Positions 7,577 through 17,671 are shown, counted from the stretch's first letter. The stretch is 64,000 nt of DNA from DATKPE01 sp035524335 (GCA_035524335.1 DATKPE010000060.1:15788-79787); one strand, 5' to 3'. Made by a program: numbers and translations. Notes: generated by a model not told the origin, from the sequence alone.

Positions 7577-9207
7577 TCCAGGTTGACCTTTGCTTCGAGC
7601 ATGATCTTCCTTCCCGGTGCGGAGTATCCTTCCCACCACTCGTATGCGGTATTGAAGATATTCCGGATCGAAAGGGACAACGCGGTCCGGGGAATGCGCG
7701 AGGTCGAACAGCCGGCGTCGACAAGAACCGCATCTCCGAGCGTCCGGGCCCCCGCCGGATCGACATTCCGTTTGCTGGTGTATGTGAGTCCGCCCCAGAG
7801 GGTCATCGGCATCGGCAGGGTCCCTTCCAGCCGGCCGCCGGCTTCCACCAGCGGAACCATCGGCAGTTGGACCGAGGTGCCCGAGGCGCGTTCCGGAGAT
7901 ATCGTCCCCCGGAAGTGCAGAACCAGGCCGTCGGCGAGAAAGAGGGCGCCGTTCCCGCGGATCGTCACCGCGTCGACGTCGGCGAACGCATAGCTGATCC
8001 TTCCGCTGTCTGCCAGCTCGACGGCGTGGTCGTACCCGTGGGTATAAAACCCCTCGAGCTCAAACGTGAGCCCCGTGCTGTTGTACTCCAGGGTGCTTCC
8101 GATGCGGACCGGATCGCGCTGGGGACGCATCTGGATCTCGCGGACAAGGTACGGGTCGCGTTCGCTCAGCTCATCGTACGGATCAAGGCTGAAATCCGGC
8201 CGGAACCAGAACGACCAGACCTGATCGCGGGCATGTTCCCACGTCACCGTCGCCTCAGGAGCAACCATCGTGTGGTCGTTGCCGTCGGTTCCGGTTCCGT
8301 GACGGACAAGGCCGCCGAGGGTAACGAGGAGACCGCCGGAGAGACGCCATCGCGCCCCCGCGGAAAGTCCGAACAGCGACGGCGATTCCGTCGTGCGCGA
8401 ATAGTCGAGCGAGGAATTGCGGTACACGAGGGCGGTCACAATCCGCGTTGCGCCGGCATCGCCGGAGAAGGATGCCTCGATCGACGGCGAGACGACCGTG
8501 ACGGCCGAATCGCGGACGGGAAGCTGGTCGGAAATACCGGTAACCCGCGCACCGAGACGGAGATCGAAAACGGATCCTTCCCTGTCGGCAGATCCGATCG
8601 ATCCGGAGAGACCGAACGAGGAGCGGGTCCTGCGGACGGTACCGGGGGGAAGACCGAACATGCCGTAGGAATCTTTCACAAAGTCGATAGATCCTTCGGT
8701 CGAAAAGTTTCTCATCAGATCGTTATCGGTGGCAACAAGCGAATGGGCCGCGATGCCGGTCTGAAAGCTGTTGCCGCTCGCATTGGCCGTATATCCCTGG
8801 GTCGTCTGAAACCCGAGATGGCCGTCGATGCCCCAGCTGAGAGCCGAATAGCCCAGATAGCCGGCCGCCTGCCCGCTTGTATAATTCCCGAGGCCTCCTT
8901 CGATCGCGGCGCGCCACGGCGCCAGTTCCTCCTCATACCGCGGCAGTGCGCCGATGGGGAACGCCATCATCCGGCGTTCGCCCAGAAGTGATGTGTCGGG
9001 CGGCGGCGCCTCGTACGTTTCGGCGTCGTAGACTTCGCCCTTGCGTGCGAACGGAAGAATAATCGCCTTTTTCCCGACAATGGTGATCTCCGGAATTTCC
9101 AGCCGGGGGAGGGCGCCGGACGAATCCCGGACGGCGCTGGAATCCTGTCCGCGCGCGGGCATGATAAGAACCAGGAGGGCGGCGACGAGAAGGGCTGGCC
9201 GTTTCAT
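7573..9207 (-). CDS. Outer-membrane TonB-dependent-receptor-like beta-barrel
   Basis: 544 residues with a signal peptide (1-20). A conserved strip PRLEIPEITIVGKKAI (34-49) resembles a TonB box / signalling segment, but there is no plug domain; the remainder is alternating amphipathic strands ending in ...KIMLEAKVNLE, the look of the barrel half of a TonB-dependent receptor (RNIFNTAYEWWEGYSAPGR is typical of the last strands). It overlaps the TPR gene (ATGA) upstream and panC downstream (ATGA). Transport substrate unknown; a TonB gene lies three genes upstream in the same unit. Confidence 0.75.
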   Translation of the reverse strand: MKRPALLVAALLVLIMPARGQDSSAVRDSSGALPRLEIPEITIVGKKAIILPFARKGEVYDAETYEAPPPDTSLLGERRMMAFPIGALPRYEEELAPWRAAIEGGLGNYTSGQAAGYLGYSALSWGIDGHLGFQTTQGYTANASGNSFQTGIAAHSLVATDNDLMRNFSTEGSIDFVKDSYGMFGLPPGTVRRTRSSFGLSGSIGSADREGSVFDLRLGARVTGISDQLPVRDSAVTVVSPSIEASFSGDAGATRIVTALVYRNSSLDYSRTTESPSLFGLSAGARWRLSGGLLVTLGGLVRHGTGTDGNDHTMVAPEATVTWEHARDQVWSFWFRPDFSLDPYDELSERDPYLVREIQMRPQRDPVRIGSTLEYNSTGLTFELEGFYTHGYDHAVELADSGRISYAFADVDAVTIRGNGALFLADGLVLHFRGTISPERASGTSVQLPMVPLVEAGGRLEGTLPMPMTLWGGLTYTSKRNVDPAGARTLGDAVLVDAGCSTSRIPRTALSLSIRNIFNTAYEWWEGYSAPGRKIMLEAKVNLE

Positions 9208-12194
9208 TTCCGCAGTTTCCTCAGCTTTTCTTCAGCCTCCTTCTTCAGATCGGGATCGGTCGTGCTGTTGGCGATCTCCTGATAGAGCGACCGCGCCCGC
9301 TTGCGGTCGTTCTGCCGTTCATAGGCAATGGCCAGACCCCGTTTTGCGCGCTCGACGGAACGCGGATAGTCGGTGTACTGCCTCACGATATCGTTATAGG
9401 CCTGCATTGCATCCCTGATCTTTTTCATTGCATAGTAGGCGTCGCCGATCCGGAGCAGAGCCTCCGCGGCGAAGTCGTCGTTCCGCCGGCTCATGATCCC
9501 GGAGAGGGTATCGACGGCGGTCTGGTACTGCTTTTCGTTCTGATAGATCTCCGCCATCCGGAGGCGGCTCCGCTCCGCAAAAATATGATCCGGGTAGGCG
9601 GCGATGAGGCCGCGGAACTCGCCAAGCGCCTTTTCTCCTTCGGGAACGCTCATCATTGCAACCCCGGTCTGATAGCGCACTTCCGGGAGGAGTGGAGAAT
9701 CGGGGAAGCGGCGCGGAAAGTCTTCCAGGGCCTGAATCGCCTGGGTATAATTTTTCATCCTGATCCTGCAGAGTCCGAGGGCCAGCATGGCGGTGGGTGA
9801 GACGTCGGTTTCCGGGGTTTCGGCGATCACGCGCTCATAATATTCGGCGGCGCGGGGCAGATTTTCGTTTAGCTCGAAGGCCCTCCCCATCTGGTACAGC
9901 GCTTTCCCCTTCATCTGTTTGGAAGTCGATCCGCTCACGACTTTCCCGTATTCGTTGAGGGCGCCGGCGAAATCGCCCTGATCGAAAAGGATGTCGGCCT
10001 TCTTCATTTCGAGCTCTTCCTTCCGCTCCCCTCCCGCCGACGATTTCAGGACCTGATCGATTTCCGGTATCGCCGCGGCAGGTTTTCCCTGCGCTTTGTT
10101 CGTATACTGGAGGCCGGACAATGCATCCGATACGAGAAGACTGGTCGGGAATTCGTCGATGACGCGCTTGTAGTAGATCCGGGCGCTGTCATAATTTTTG
10201 AGGTTATAGTAGGAATCGCCCATATTGAAGAGAACCCTCGGGAGGAGTTGGCTCTCCGCGTAGAGCTTCAACAGTGTGGTGAACTCGACGATCGCCTCCC
10301 GGTACATCTCGCGGGAGAAGAATGTCCAGGCGATGTTGAACTGGGCGACTTCGTCGTAGATCGAAGAGGGATATTTTGCGAGGAAACTCCTCAGTTCATC
10401 GATTCCCCGGTTCGCATCCCCGCGCTGGACGAACGACATCGCGTACTGGAATGAGGCATATTCGGTCTGCCGTCCTCCGTTTCGCGCCGCGGCGGTGCTG
10501 TAGAGGGCATTCGCCTTGTCGTACTCACCCATCGAGAAATATGCATCCGCGGTTCTGAGCGACGCCTCCCCCGCGCGCGGATCGTTCGGGAAATCTGTCC
10601 CGAAACGGACGAACGCCGCGGCGGCCTTCGGATATTCCTTGAGCTCGAACCAGGACCAGGCCAGCCCGTACGCCGCATCGGCCCTCTTGGGGTTGTCCGG
10701 AAACTTTTTCAGCGCATCCGAAAATGTCTGCTCCGCGTCTGCGAACCGGTAGTCCTGAAAGAGGGCCTCACCTTTCCAGGCATACGCCTCCGCGGTGTAC
10801 CGGTGCTCTGGGGCAATCCGGAGAAATTCCGAAAAGGCCTCGACGCTCGAACGGAACCGTCCGAGGTGGTATAATGCGATTCCCTGATGAAAAAGCGCCG
10901 GGATCAGGAGCGCCGGATCTTCGGTCAGATGGTGTACCTGAACGAAGGCGTACTGTGCGTTCGCGTAGTCACCGAGGGCGAAACTCGCCTCCCCGAGCAT
11001 GTGGTAGGCCGCGGGCCTGAGGCGGCTCACGGGAAAGAGCTGTGCCGTGAGCTGAAAATCATGAAGCGCGTCGCGATATCGTTTTTCCCTGTAGTCGATG
11101 AGACCCGACTGGTAATATGCCTCGGCAGCTTCGTCGTCGTAGGGGGAATGATCCGTCAGCGTATCGAATGTCGCCTTCGCCCGCTGATTGTCGCCTTCGA
11201 GGAGGGAGAGCACGCCGCTTCCGTACATTGCCGTGAAGCCGAGCGAATCCCGGACCCGGCTGAGCGAATCGAGGATGCGGCGGGCGGGCAGATATTCATG
11301 CTGGCGGATCTCCGACCAGGCGAGCCCGTACAGCGCAAACCGGCTGAACCTTCCCCGATCGTATCTGCGGGCATACTCGTCGTATGCTGTCCGGGCGTCG
11401 GCATATCTGCCGGTCTGCATGGAGGCTTCGGCCCGGAGAAGAAGAAGTTCCTCCCACTGATAATCATAGGAAGGGTTCGCGCGCGCAATCGCATCGAGGC
11501 TTTTTCCGGGCCGGTTTTCCCTGAGCGTGACGGACGCGAGCCGGATTTCGGCGTCGGTCCTCAGGTCGCTTCCGGGATAATCTGCGAGGAGCCGTTCCAG
11601 CTGAACTGCGGCATCGGCATACCGGCCCCGGCGTTCGAGCGAGAGCGCCCAGCCGAAGACGGCATACTCCCGGTATCTCCGGTCGGTTGTGTCGCCGATG
11701 CACGACTGCATATCGTCCTCGGCCTTCTGCCAGTTGCCGCGGTCCAGATACGCCATGGCCCGCCAGAACGTCGCGGCGCTTCGCCGCCGGTCGTCCGGTG
11801 CGGAGGAGAGGAAAAGATCGAGTTGTGCGAGGGCCTCCCCGTTCCGGTGAGTCTGGTAGGCGCTGACGCCCTCGATGAACAGCGCCGTCGTCCTTTCCGC
11901 ATCGTTGGGATAGAGATGATTGAATTCCCCCGCCCAGCGGTACGCCTCCTCGTAATCGCGGTCGCTGAACGACGATTCGACGAGAAGGAAGAGAAGTCCG
12001 CGATCCTGCTCGAAGCGGCTCCGTCTGCTCACGATCGAGCGGATGGACTGCCGGGCCACATGGCTGGCGCCGGCGTCAAGCCAGGCCCGGATCTCGCCGC
12101 CCGTATCGGGCGGTGTACCGACAGCCGGCACCTGGCCGGCGAGTCTGCCGGCCAGGATTGCCGTTGCCAGGAGTATGGACGCTGACAGCCTCAT
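9204..12194 (-). CDS. Large periplasmic/outer-membrane TPR protein
   Basis: 996 residues with a signal peptide (1-20, ending RLAGQ), then tetratricopeptide repeats along almost the whole length (A..A...Y..Y...YP pattern recurring about every 34-37 residues, e.g. NALYSTAA, AIVEFTTLLKLY, YYERVIAETP, AMQAYNDIVRQYTDYP). Such scaffolds organise envelope complexes; repeats of this type are also seen in BamD/YbgF-like proteins. It is translationally coupled to the following barrel gene and lies 16 bp after the OmpA-domain gene, which suggests a shared envelope complex. No specific partner can be read from the sequence. Confidence 0.85.
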   Translation of the reverse strand: MRLSASILLATAILAGRLAGQVPAVGTPPDTGGEIRAWLDAGASHVARQSIRSIVSRRSRFEQDRGLLFLLVESSFSDRDYEEAYRWAGEFNHLYPNDAERTTALFIEGVSAYQTHRNGEALAQLDLFLSSAPDDRRRSAATFWRAMAYLDRGNWQKAEDDMQSCIGDTTDRRYREYAVFGWALSLERRGRYADAAVQLERLLADYPGSDLRTDAEIRLASVTLRENRPGKSLDAIARANPSYDYQWEELLLLRAEASMQTGRYADARTAYDEYARRYDRGRFSRFALYGLAWSEIRQHEYLPARRILDSLSRVRDSLGFTAMYGSGVLSLLEGDNQRAKATFDTLTDHSPYDDEAAEAYYQSGLIDYREKRYRDALHDFQLTAQLFPVSRLRPAAYHMLGEASFALGDYANAQYAFVQVHHLTEDPALLIPALFHQGIALYHLGRFRSSVEAFSEFLRIAPEHRYTAEAYAWKGEALFQDYRFADAEQTFSDALKKFPDNPKRADAAYGLAWSWFELKEYPKAAAAFVRFGTDFPNDPRAGEASLRTADAYFSMGEYDKANALYSTAAARNGGRQTEYASFQYAMSFVQRGDANRGIDELRSFLAKYPSSIYDEVAQFNIAWTFFSREMYREAIVEFTTLLKLYAESQLLPRVLFNMGDSYYNLKNYDSARIYYKRVIDEFPTSLLVSDALSGLQYTNKAQGKPAAAIPEIDQVLKSSAGGERKEELEMKKADILFDQGDFAGALNEYGKVVSGSTSKQMKGKALYQMGRAFELNENLPRAAEYYERVIAETPETDVSPTAMLALGLCRIRMKNYTQAIQALEDFPRRFPDSPLLPEVRYQTGVAMMSVPEGEKALGEFRGLIAAYPDHIFAERSRLRMAEIYQNEKQYQTAVDTLSGIMSRRNDDFAAEALLRIGDAYYAMKKIRDAMQAYNDIVRQYTDYPRSVERAKRGLAIAYERQNDRKRARSLYQEIANSTTDPDLKKEAEEKLRKLRK

Positions 12195-12209
12195 GCGCCG
12201 GTGCGGCCG

Positions 12210-14105
12210 CTATTCAAGGACGATATCGATGATCACGGTCCGGTTATAGAAGCGTTCTTCCGGATACCGGTTGTCGAACGGCGCGCGCCGGACATCCTCG
12301 CCGAACCCGTAGGTGTCGAACTTGACGCCGCGCTTTCCTTCCCGGGCCAGTTCATGCTGGAGCACAGTCATCGTCTCCTCCGCACGGTCGCGGGAAAGTT
12401 TCAGGTTGTGGCTCTCTTCCCCGATGATGTCGGTGTGTCCGTGGATCACCACACTGCCGTTGTCGGGAATAAGGGGGGCCACCGTCTGCGTGAGGAACCG
12501 TTCGTAGGTTGCGACGGTTTTCGACTGGTCGAATTCGAACAGGATGCTGAAGCGGAGACCCGGTGCGCCTTCCGGTTCGGTCGATTTCGCAAGCCGGAAT
12601 GTTTCTTCCTTCCGGACCGTCTGGCCGGATTTCGTCTGTGCGACAAGGGCCGCGGTGAATTTTCCCTCGGTGCGGTCACCCAGGATGGTCCGTCCGGAGA
12701 TCCGTTCCTGATCCGCGGTGAACGGCCCGTAATGCGACGTCTTGCCGTTCTCGTCGGTCATTTCGATCGACCAGGAGGAGAGGTTGTCCGCAGCGGACGG
12801 AACGGAAAAGAGCACATCGCTGTCGAGCGGATCTTCCTGCAGGGAGATGATCTGGACGGGGTCCAGGATCTCCGGGGTATCGCTGGCGATTTCAACCCGC
12901 CGGTCTTCGGGCCTGACGAGATCAAGCTCGCGCGTTGCGCCCGGGAGGGTCGACGGAATTGCCGGTTTCTCCCGGCCTTCGGTGACGATCCGTCCGTCGG
13001 CGATACCGAACACGTCGGTGAGATAATGTTTCACGAGTTCGGCATGCGCCTTCCCCACCGCCGCCCCTTCGTCTGAGGAGCCGATCAGGCGGATGGTTGC
13101 CGAAGAATATCGCCGCAGGCGGTCGCCGAGGATGTTGAGCAGGTTGTGATAGACGGTCATCTGCCGGCGCGACCGGCCGCCGAGATCCTTCGGTTCGGGC
13201 TGGAGCAGCTGTTCCTCCTTGAAAGAGGCCGCCTGCTGGGCGGTCAGCTGGATGTACCGTTCGGGGATCGCGTTTGTTCCTTCATCAAAGAAGATATAAT
13301 TGCGGACCGGGAAAGTTTCCTTGACCCGCCGCGCGGTCGGGATCATCCGCGGCGCCCTGACCGAAAACTCCGTTTGCGCTTCCGCCATCTGTTTCGCCTC
13401 GGCGGCGGAACCGAACTTCAGCTCGAGGCCGATACGGAGCGTTGAAAGCGACCAGCTGTCGGCAGACCGCGGCCCCTGCCCGGCATGGAAGGAAATGAAC
13501 GGGGAAAGGGCTACCTGCGAGGTTGCGTCGGGACCAGAGAGCGGAATATCGTACCCCGCACCGATCTGGACGCCGAAGACGCTTCCGCGGATGTTGTCCC
13601 AGTCGCCGTCGGTCTTTGCCCCGGCGGAATCGGTGTACGAGAATGATTTGGAAACGTTGAATGCGACACGCGGACCGGCAAAAAGGTAGAGCGGTGCGGA
13701 GAACGGTGTGATCCGGAGGCTCGGCTCGAGAGTGATGTAATTGACCCCGGCCGTCAGCTTGTACGTGGCCCCCGCTTTCGTCACGTCATCGAAGCCGCCG
13801 CCGCGGCCGTCAAAACCGAGCAGGAGCATCCCTCCCCAGACCGGGTCGGGTCTGTACTCAAGGAGCGGAGAAAGAAAGACACCGATGCCGGAACCGGAGG
13901 AAAACGAGGGAACGGACGGGAACGAGCTGTTGAGGGAGCGGATATCCCCGCTGTAAAAATTAAAATTGGGCCCGATTGCCCCTCCGAACCACCAGACCGG
14001 CTGGTTTTTCCTGCTGTCCTGGGCAGAGAGAGTGCCGAACAGAACCATCGCCATCGTGATCACCAACCCCATGCGGACCATCGCCCGCCGAACGCCTGCG
14101 TTCAT
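12210..14105 (-). CDS. Outer-membrane protein with beta-barrel and two OmpA-like domains
   Basis: 631 residues when started at the ATG at 14105, which has AAGGAG 7 nt upstream and gives a proper signal peptide (1-28); longer in-frame versions lack both. Residues about 35-232 look like an eight-stranded-type barrel. Residues 269-406 read as a divergent OmpA-like domain (IFFDEGTNAIPERY, LIGSSDEGA, then ...EDRRVEI), and residues 520-630 are a canonical OmpA/MotB peptidoglycan-binding domain (LFEFDQSKT, HGHTD, LSRDRAE, GFGED, NRTVIIDI). A beta-rich linker of about 110 residues separates them. It probably ties the outer membrane to the wall, next to the TonB gene. Confidence 0.88.
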   Translation of the reverse strand: MNAGVRRAMVRMGLVITMAMVLFGTLSAQDSRKNQPVWWFGGAIGPNFNFYSGDIRSLNSSFPSVPSFSSGSGIGVFLSPLLEYRPDPVWGGMLLLGFDGRGGGFDDVTKAGATYKLTAGVNYITLEPSLRITPFSAPLYLFAGPRVAFNVSKSFSYTDSAGAKTDGDWDNIRGSVFGVQIGAGYDIPLSGPDATSQVALSPFISFHAGQGPRSADSWSLSTLRIGLELKFGSAAEAKQMAEAQTEFSVRAPRMIPTARRVKETFPVRNYIFFDEGTNAIPERYIQLTAQQAASFKEEQLLQPEPKDLGGRSRRQMTVYHNLLNILGDRLRRYSSATIRLIGSSDEGAAVGKAHAELVKHYLTDVFGIADGRIVTEGREKPAIPSTLPGATRELDLVRPEDRRVEIASDTPEILDPVQIISLQEDPLDSDVLFSVPSAADNLSSWSIEMTDENGKTSHYGPFTADQERISGRTILGDRTEGKFTAALVAQTKSGQTVRKEETFRLAKSTEPEGAPGLRFSILFEFDQSKTVATYERFLTQTVAPLIPDNGSVVIHGHTDIIGEESHNLKLSRDRAEETMTVLQHELAREGKRGVKFDTYGFGEDVRRAPFDNRYPEERFYNRTVIIDIVLE

Positions 14106-14122
14106 CAGTGTACTCCTTTCTG

Positions 14123-14890
14123 TTAATGTTCCTGTCGAAAATTGAAACTCACTTTGCCGATCTGCGTCCGCGATCCGAGATCGCTCGGAAGCGGTTCGAA
14201 GCGCCACGTGTGGAGCGCCCTGATCGCGGCATTTTCAAGAAGCTCGTCGGTTTTGCGCGTCGGAAGAATTCCCTCCACCGTCCCGTCGGGCAGGACGGTG
14301 AATTGAAGGATGACCGCCATTTCTTTGTCGGTTCCCTCAGGGTATTTCGGGATCAGACCGCTCAGGAGCCGGCGTCCGCCGGTGCCCCCCCAGTCGATCG
14401 AGTATCCGGTCGATTTGCCGATCCCGCCGCCACTGCCGCCGCCCGCGCCGCCGCCTGAACCCGGTCCGGTACCGCGCCGGATCCACCGTGTCGGCAGATT
14501 TTCGGCGACAATCGTCTGGGGACGCTTCACCCGTTTCTTTTTCTGGACCGCCGGCCTCGGCTCTTCCTTCTGAATCGTCGGAATGGCGTTCTGGAGATCG
14601 TTGTAAACGTGTATGTCGAGAAGCGTAAATTCCATGCTGTTGTGCTGTGCCGGTTCGCCGTCCGGCGGATTGCTCTGGGGTCCGAACTGGATCATGTCGT
14701 CCGCTTCCCCTTCACCCCCGCCGCCGCCGCCGCTGCTGAACTTCAGCTCTTCCTGCCTGGCCTGCTCGGCGACCCGCGCCTGCTGCCAGAACAATCCGCT
14801 GATGACGACACTGTGAATCACCAAACCGGCGACAAGCGCCCGGCGTCGGATCTTCCGGAAATCTTTTTCGGAATGATACGGATTCCTCAC
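14123..14890 (-). CDS. TonB family energy-transducing protein
   Basis: 255 residues: cytoplasmic N-terminus, one membrane helix (about 18-36), a long periplasmic linker with Gly runs (GGGGGG at 54-59 and GSGGGAGGGSGGG near 145) and basic/Pro segments, and a C-terminal TonB domain (about 175-250: YPEGTDKEMAVILQFTVLPDGTV, ALHTWRFEPLP). It would carry proton-motive energy from the inner membrane to outer-membrane receptors. GTG start; AAGGAG lies about 15 nt upstream, a little far. ExbB/ExbD are not in the window. It follows arginase by 43 bp and precedes the OmpA-domain gene by 17 bp. Confidence 0.88.
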   Translation of the reverse strand: MRNPYHSEKDFRKIRRRALVAGLVIHSVVISGLFWQQARVAEQARQEELKFSSGGGGGGEGEADDMIQFGPQSNPPDGEPAQHNSMEFTLLDIHVYNDLQNAIPTIQKEEPRPAVQKKKRVKRPQTIVAENLPTRWIRRGTGPGSGGGAGGGSGGGIGKSTGYSIDWGGTGGRRLLSGLIPKYPEGTDKEMAVILQFTVLPDGTVEGILPTRKTDELLENAAIRALHTWRFEPLPSDLGSRTQIGKVSFNFRQEH

Positions 14891-14933
14891 GAACTGTTCT
14901 TCACACTCCTTATATACAGCCGCAGTGCGGCGT

Positions 14934-15839
14934 TCAGATGATCTTCTTGCCGAACGCCGACTGTATTAACTCTACGGCGAATTCTGCCGACTGGTTGCGC
15001 GTGTCGAGAATCGGATTCACCTCCACCAGCTCCAATGAGGTCATTTTGTCCGATTCAGCCAGCATTTCCATGATCAGATGCGCTTCCCGGTAATCGAGAC
15101 CGCCCTTGACCGGCGTCCCGACGCCCGGCGCATAGACGGGATCGACACTGTCGAGATCGAAACTGACATGCAGGTAGTCGACCCGGTTCGCAACTTCCGC
15201 CAGCGCCGATTTCATCACACGGTGAATGCCGACCTTGTCGACATCCTCCATCGTGTATATCCTCAGACCTTTCCGGTGCAGATTCGCCTTCTCACCGCGA
15301 TCCAGATTCCTCAACCCGATGATCGCGACGTTCTTCGGTTCAACCTTCCTGAACGCGCCCGCGACGTTCAATAATTCCCGCGGCCCGAGACCCGTGCAGA
15401 CCGCCAGCGGCATCCCGTGCACATTCCCGGAGGGAGACGTTTCCGGCGTGTTGTAATCTCCGTGCGCATCGATCCATATCACCCCGACCTTTTTTCTTTC
15501 GCGCCGGGCACAGGCCGCGACGCCGCTGATCGTCCCGATCGCAATCGAATGATCCCCCCCCAGAACGAGCGGAAACTGACCGGACGATACGAGCTGATCC
15601 ACCTTTCTGGCCAGGACCGATACAACTCGGGTGATCTCGGGAAGATATTTGGCCTTCGGATCCCGGATCCGCTGTTCTTCCTGCGTCCGGATCGAGAAAT
15701 CCCCTTCATCGACGACCGTATGCCCGAGCTGTCGGAGGCAATCCCCGATCCCGGCGATCCGGATCGCCGACGGCCCCATATCGACCCCCCTGCGGCCGGC
15801 CCCCAGATCCATCGGGACTCCAAGTATATGTACGGTCAT
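14934..15839 (-). CDS. rocF: Arginase (ureohydrolase family)
   Basis: 301 residues. It hydrolyses arginine to ornithine and urea with a di-manganese centre. Ligand motifs are all present: GGDHS (His97), DAHGD (Asp124, His126, Asp128) and SFDLDSVDP (Asp228, Asp230). The N-terminus GVPMDLGAGRRGVDMGPSAIR is typical of true arginases rather than agmatinases. It appears to head the TonB-OmpA-TPR run. The 270 bp upstream (15840-16109) is AT-rich, with no gene. Confidence 0.93.
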   Translation of the reverse strand: MTVHILGVPMDLGAGRRGVDMGPSAIRIAGIGDCLRQLGHTVVDEGDFSIRTQEEQRIRDPKAKYLPEITRVVSVLARKVDQLVSSGQFPLVLGGDHSIAIGTISGVAACARRERKKVGVIWIDAHGDYNTPETSPSGNVHGMPLAVCTGLGPRELLNVAGAFRKVEPKNVAIIGLRNLDRGEKANLHRKGLRIYTMEDVDKVGIHRVMKSALAEVANRVDYLHVSFDLDSVDPVYAPGVGTPVKGGLDYREAHLIMEMLAESDKMTSLELVEVNPILDTRNQSAEFAVELIQSAFGKKII

Positions 15840-16109
15840 ACGGAAGTTAGCGAGGTTAAATCAACATTTTCATGAACTTCTTACAGTAATACCTTAAAAT
15901 AAGGAAAATTCCCCAGAACGTCCATTATTCTGAACAGAAAAAGAACCGGGAACGGCCGGAGAAACCTGCTTCCTGTCAATTAGACCCGCAATATTGCGAA
16001 AATGATCGAAATTAAAAGAATTTAATACCATCCGAAGGGAATGAGGCTGGATGCCGCTGAATTTTTCAGCATCCGGAGATATGCAGGGAGAGGTCGGAAG
16101 ATGAACCTG

Positions 16110-16952
16110 TCAGCTCCAGGTCATCCTGAGCAGATTGCTGATTGTTTCCTTGAGATCCTTCCGGTGAACGACCGTATCGACGAAGCCGTGCTCCAGCTGG
16201 AATTCCGACCGCTGGAACCCGCGCGGAAGGTCTTTGCCGATCGTCTGTTTGATCACCCGCGGTCCGGCAAAGCCGATCAAAGCTCCCGGCTCGGCAATAT
16301 TGATATCGCCCAGCATGGCATAGCTGGCCGTGACGCCGCCGGTGGTCGGATCTGTGATTACGGATATGAACGGAATGCCCGCATCCGACAGCTGGGCAAG
16401 GCGCGAACTGGTTTTTGCGAGCTGCATGAGGGAAAGCGCTCCCTCCATCATCCGTGCGCCGCCGCTGGCGGAAACGATGATGAGCGGCGACTTGGTTTTC
16501 AGCGCCTTCTGGATCAACCTGCTGATCTTTTCCCCGACCACCGACCCCATACTGCCGCCGATGAATGAAAAATCCATGATGCCGACGGCCACCGGCATGC
16601 CGTTGAGCGCGGCCGTGCCCGTTCGCACCGCGTCGTTCAGCTCGGTCTTCCGGATCGTTTCCTTGATCCGGTCCTTGTACCGTTTCGTGTCCTGGAACTG
16701 GAGAGGATCTGTCGACCGCATTTTCCTGTCGAGCTCCCGGAATGTCCCCTCGTCGAGCAGGATCGCAATGTACTCCCGGCTTCCGATCCGAAAATGGTAA
16801 TTGCACCGGATGCAGACGTAGAACTGCTGTTCAAGCTGTTTCCGGTGGATGATCTCCCCGCATCCTTCGCACTTCGTCCACATCCCGTCCGGAACATCCT
16901 TGCGGGGCTGGTCGCCCCCGATGCTCGCCTTCGATCGTCGAAACCATGCCAT
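16110..16952 (-). CDS. accD: Acetyl-CoA carboxylase carboxyltransferase beta subunit
   Basis: 280 residues, normal length. It transfers the carboxyl group from biotin to acetyl-CoA with AccA, the first step of fatty-acid synthesis. A four-Cys zinc ribbon (Cys28, Cys31, Cys47, Cys50) precedes the crotonase-fold domain with SASGGARMMEG, TDPTTGGVTASYAMLGD and AEPGALIGFAGPRVI. Last gene of the porX-tsaE-tsaB-accD operon, 14 bp after tsaB. Confidence 0.97.
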   Translation of the reverse strand: MAWFRRSKASIGGDQPRKDVPDGMWTKCEGCGEIIHRKQLEQQFYVCIRCNYHFRIGSREYIAILLDEGTFRELDRKMRSTDPLQFQDTKRYKDRIKETIRKTELNDAVRTGTAALNGMPVAVGIMDFSFIGGSMGSVVGEKISRLIQKALKTKSPLIIVSASGGARMMEGALSLMQLAKTSSRLAQLSDAGIPFISVITDPTTGGVTASYAMLGDINIAEPGALIGFAGPRVIKQTIGKDLPRGFQRSEFQLEHGFVDTVVHRKDLKETISNLLRMTWS

Positions 16953-16966
16953 AGCCGTTCTTCCCG

Positions 16967-17671
16967 TTACTGTAATTTCATCGTTGTGAAAAATTCCCTG
17001 ACATACAGGGGCTCGGTCTCCCCGAGATCGGCCAGTTCTCCGGCACGGAACATCCGCTCGCCGATCAGTGCCACTGCAGACGCCGAGGGGACCGTCCGCG
17101 TGTCCGCGACAATCCCTTCTCCGCCGCCGACTGCCGGACGGGCCGCAAGAAACGGGGCAACCGCATCCCCTGCCAGAATCACCCGTCGTCCCGCCGGAAT
17201 CATCTTTTCCAGATCGCCGAACGATGCCGCTCCGACGGGTATCTCCGTTCGCAGGCCGCCGCCCGCATTTTCCCCCGTCTTTTTATAGAGCGCACAGTAC
17301 GCCTCACTGCGGCGGGCGTCAAGCATCGGCAGAACGTATTCCGCGTCCGGCGTTCCGGACCGGAGAGCCTGCAGAGCCAGCGCTTCCAGGGTCGGCACGG
17401 CGATCAGCGGACGACCGGAGGCGAACGCCAGCCCCTTTGCCACGCTGAGTCCGATCCGCAGGCCGGTAAAGGAGCCAGGGCCGATCGAAACCGCAACGGC
17501 GTCGAATCCGCCGGGCCCGATACCGCCGGCGGCACAGCATTCCTTCACCAGAACCATAAGCTGTTCCGCGTGAAGCTGGCGGCCTTCGACGGATCGCTCA
17601 GCGATAACCGCGCCCTCGCGCACCAGCGCGGCCGCACATACCGCAGTCGCAGTTTCGAGTCCGAGAATCAT
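16967..17671 (-). CDS. tsaB: tRNA t6A modification protein TsaB
   Basis: 234 residues. TsaB pairs with TsaD and TsaE to put threonylcarbamoyl on A37 of ANN-decoding tRNAs. The N-terminus ILGLETATAVCAAALV, GRQLHAEQLM and the SIGPGSFTGLRIGLSVAKGLA block (about 62-82) are diagnostic of the inactive-ASKHA-fold family. It overlaps tsaE by 4 bp. Confidence 0.95.
   Translation of the reverse strand: MILGLETATAVCAAALVREGAVIAERSVEGRQLHAEQLMVLVKECCAAGGIGPGGFDAVAVSIGPGSFTGLRIGLSVAKGLAFASGRPLIAVPTLEALALQALRSGTPDAEYVLPMLDARRSEAYCALYKKTGENAGGGLRTEIPVGAASFGDLEKMIPAGRRVILAGDAVAPFLAARPAVGGGEGIVADTRTVPSASAVALIGERMFRAGELADLGETEPLYVREFFTTMKLQ

Noticed and set aside
7573..7639. Longer panC start at 7639
   Set aside because: It would extend into the upstream barrel gene and add residues foreign to the family; the ATGA-coupled start at 7576 fits better.
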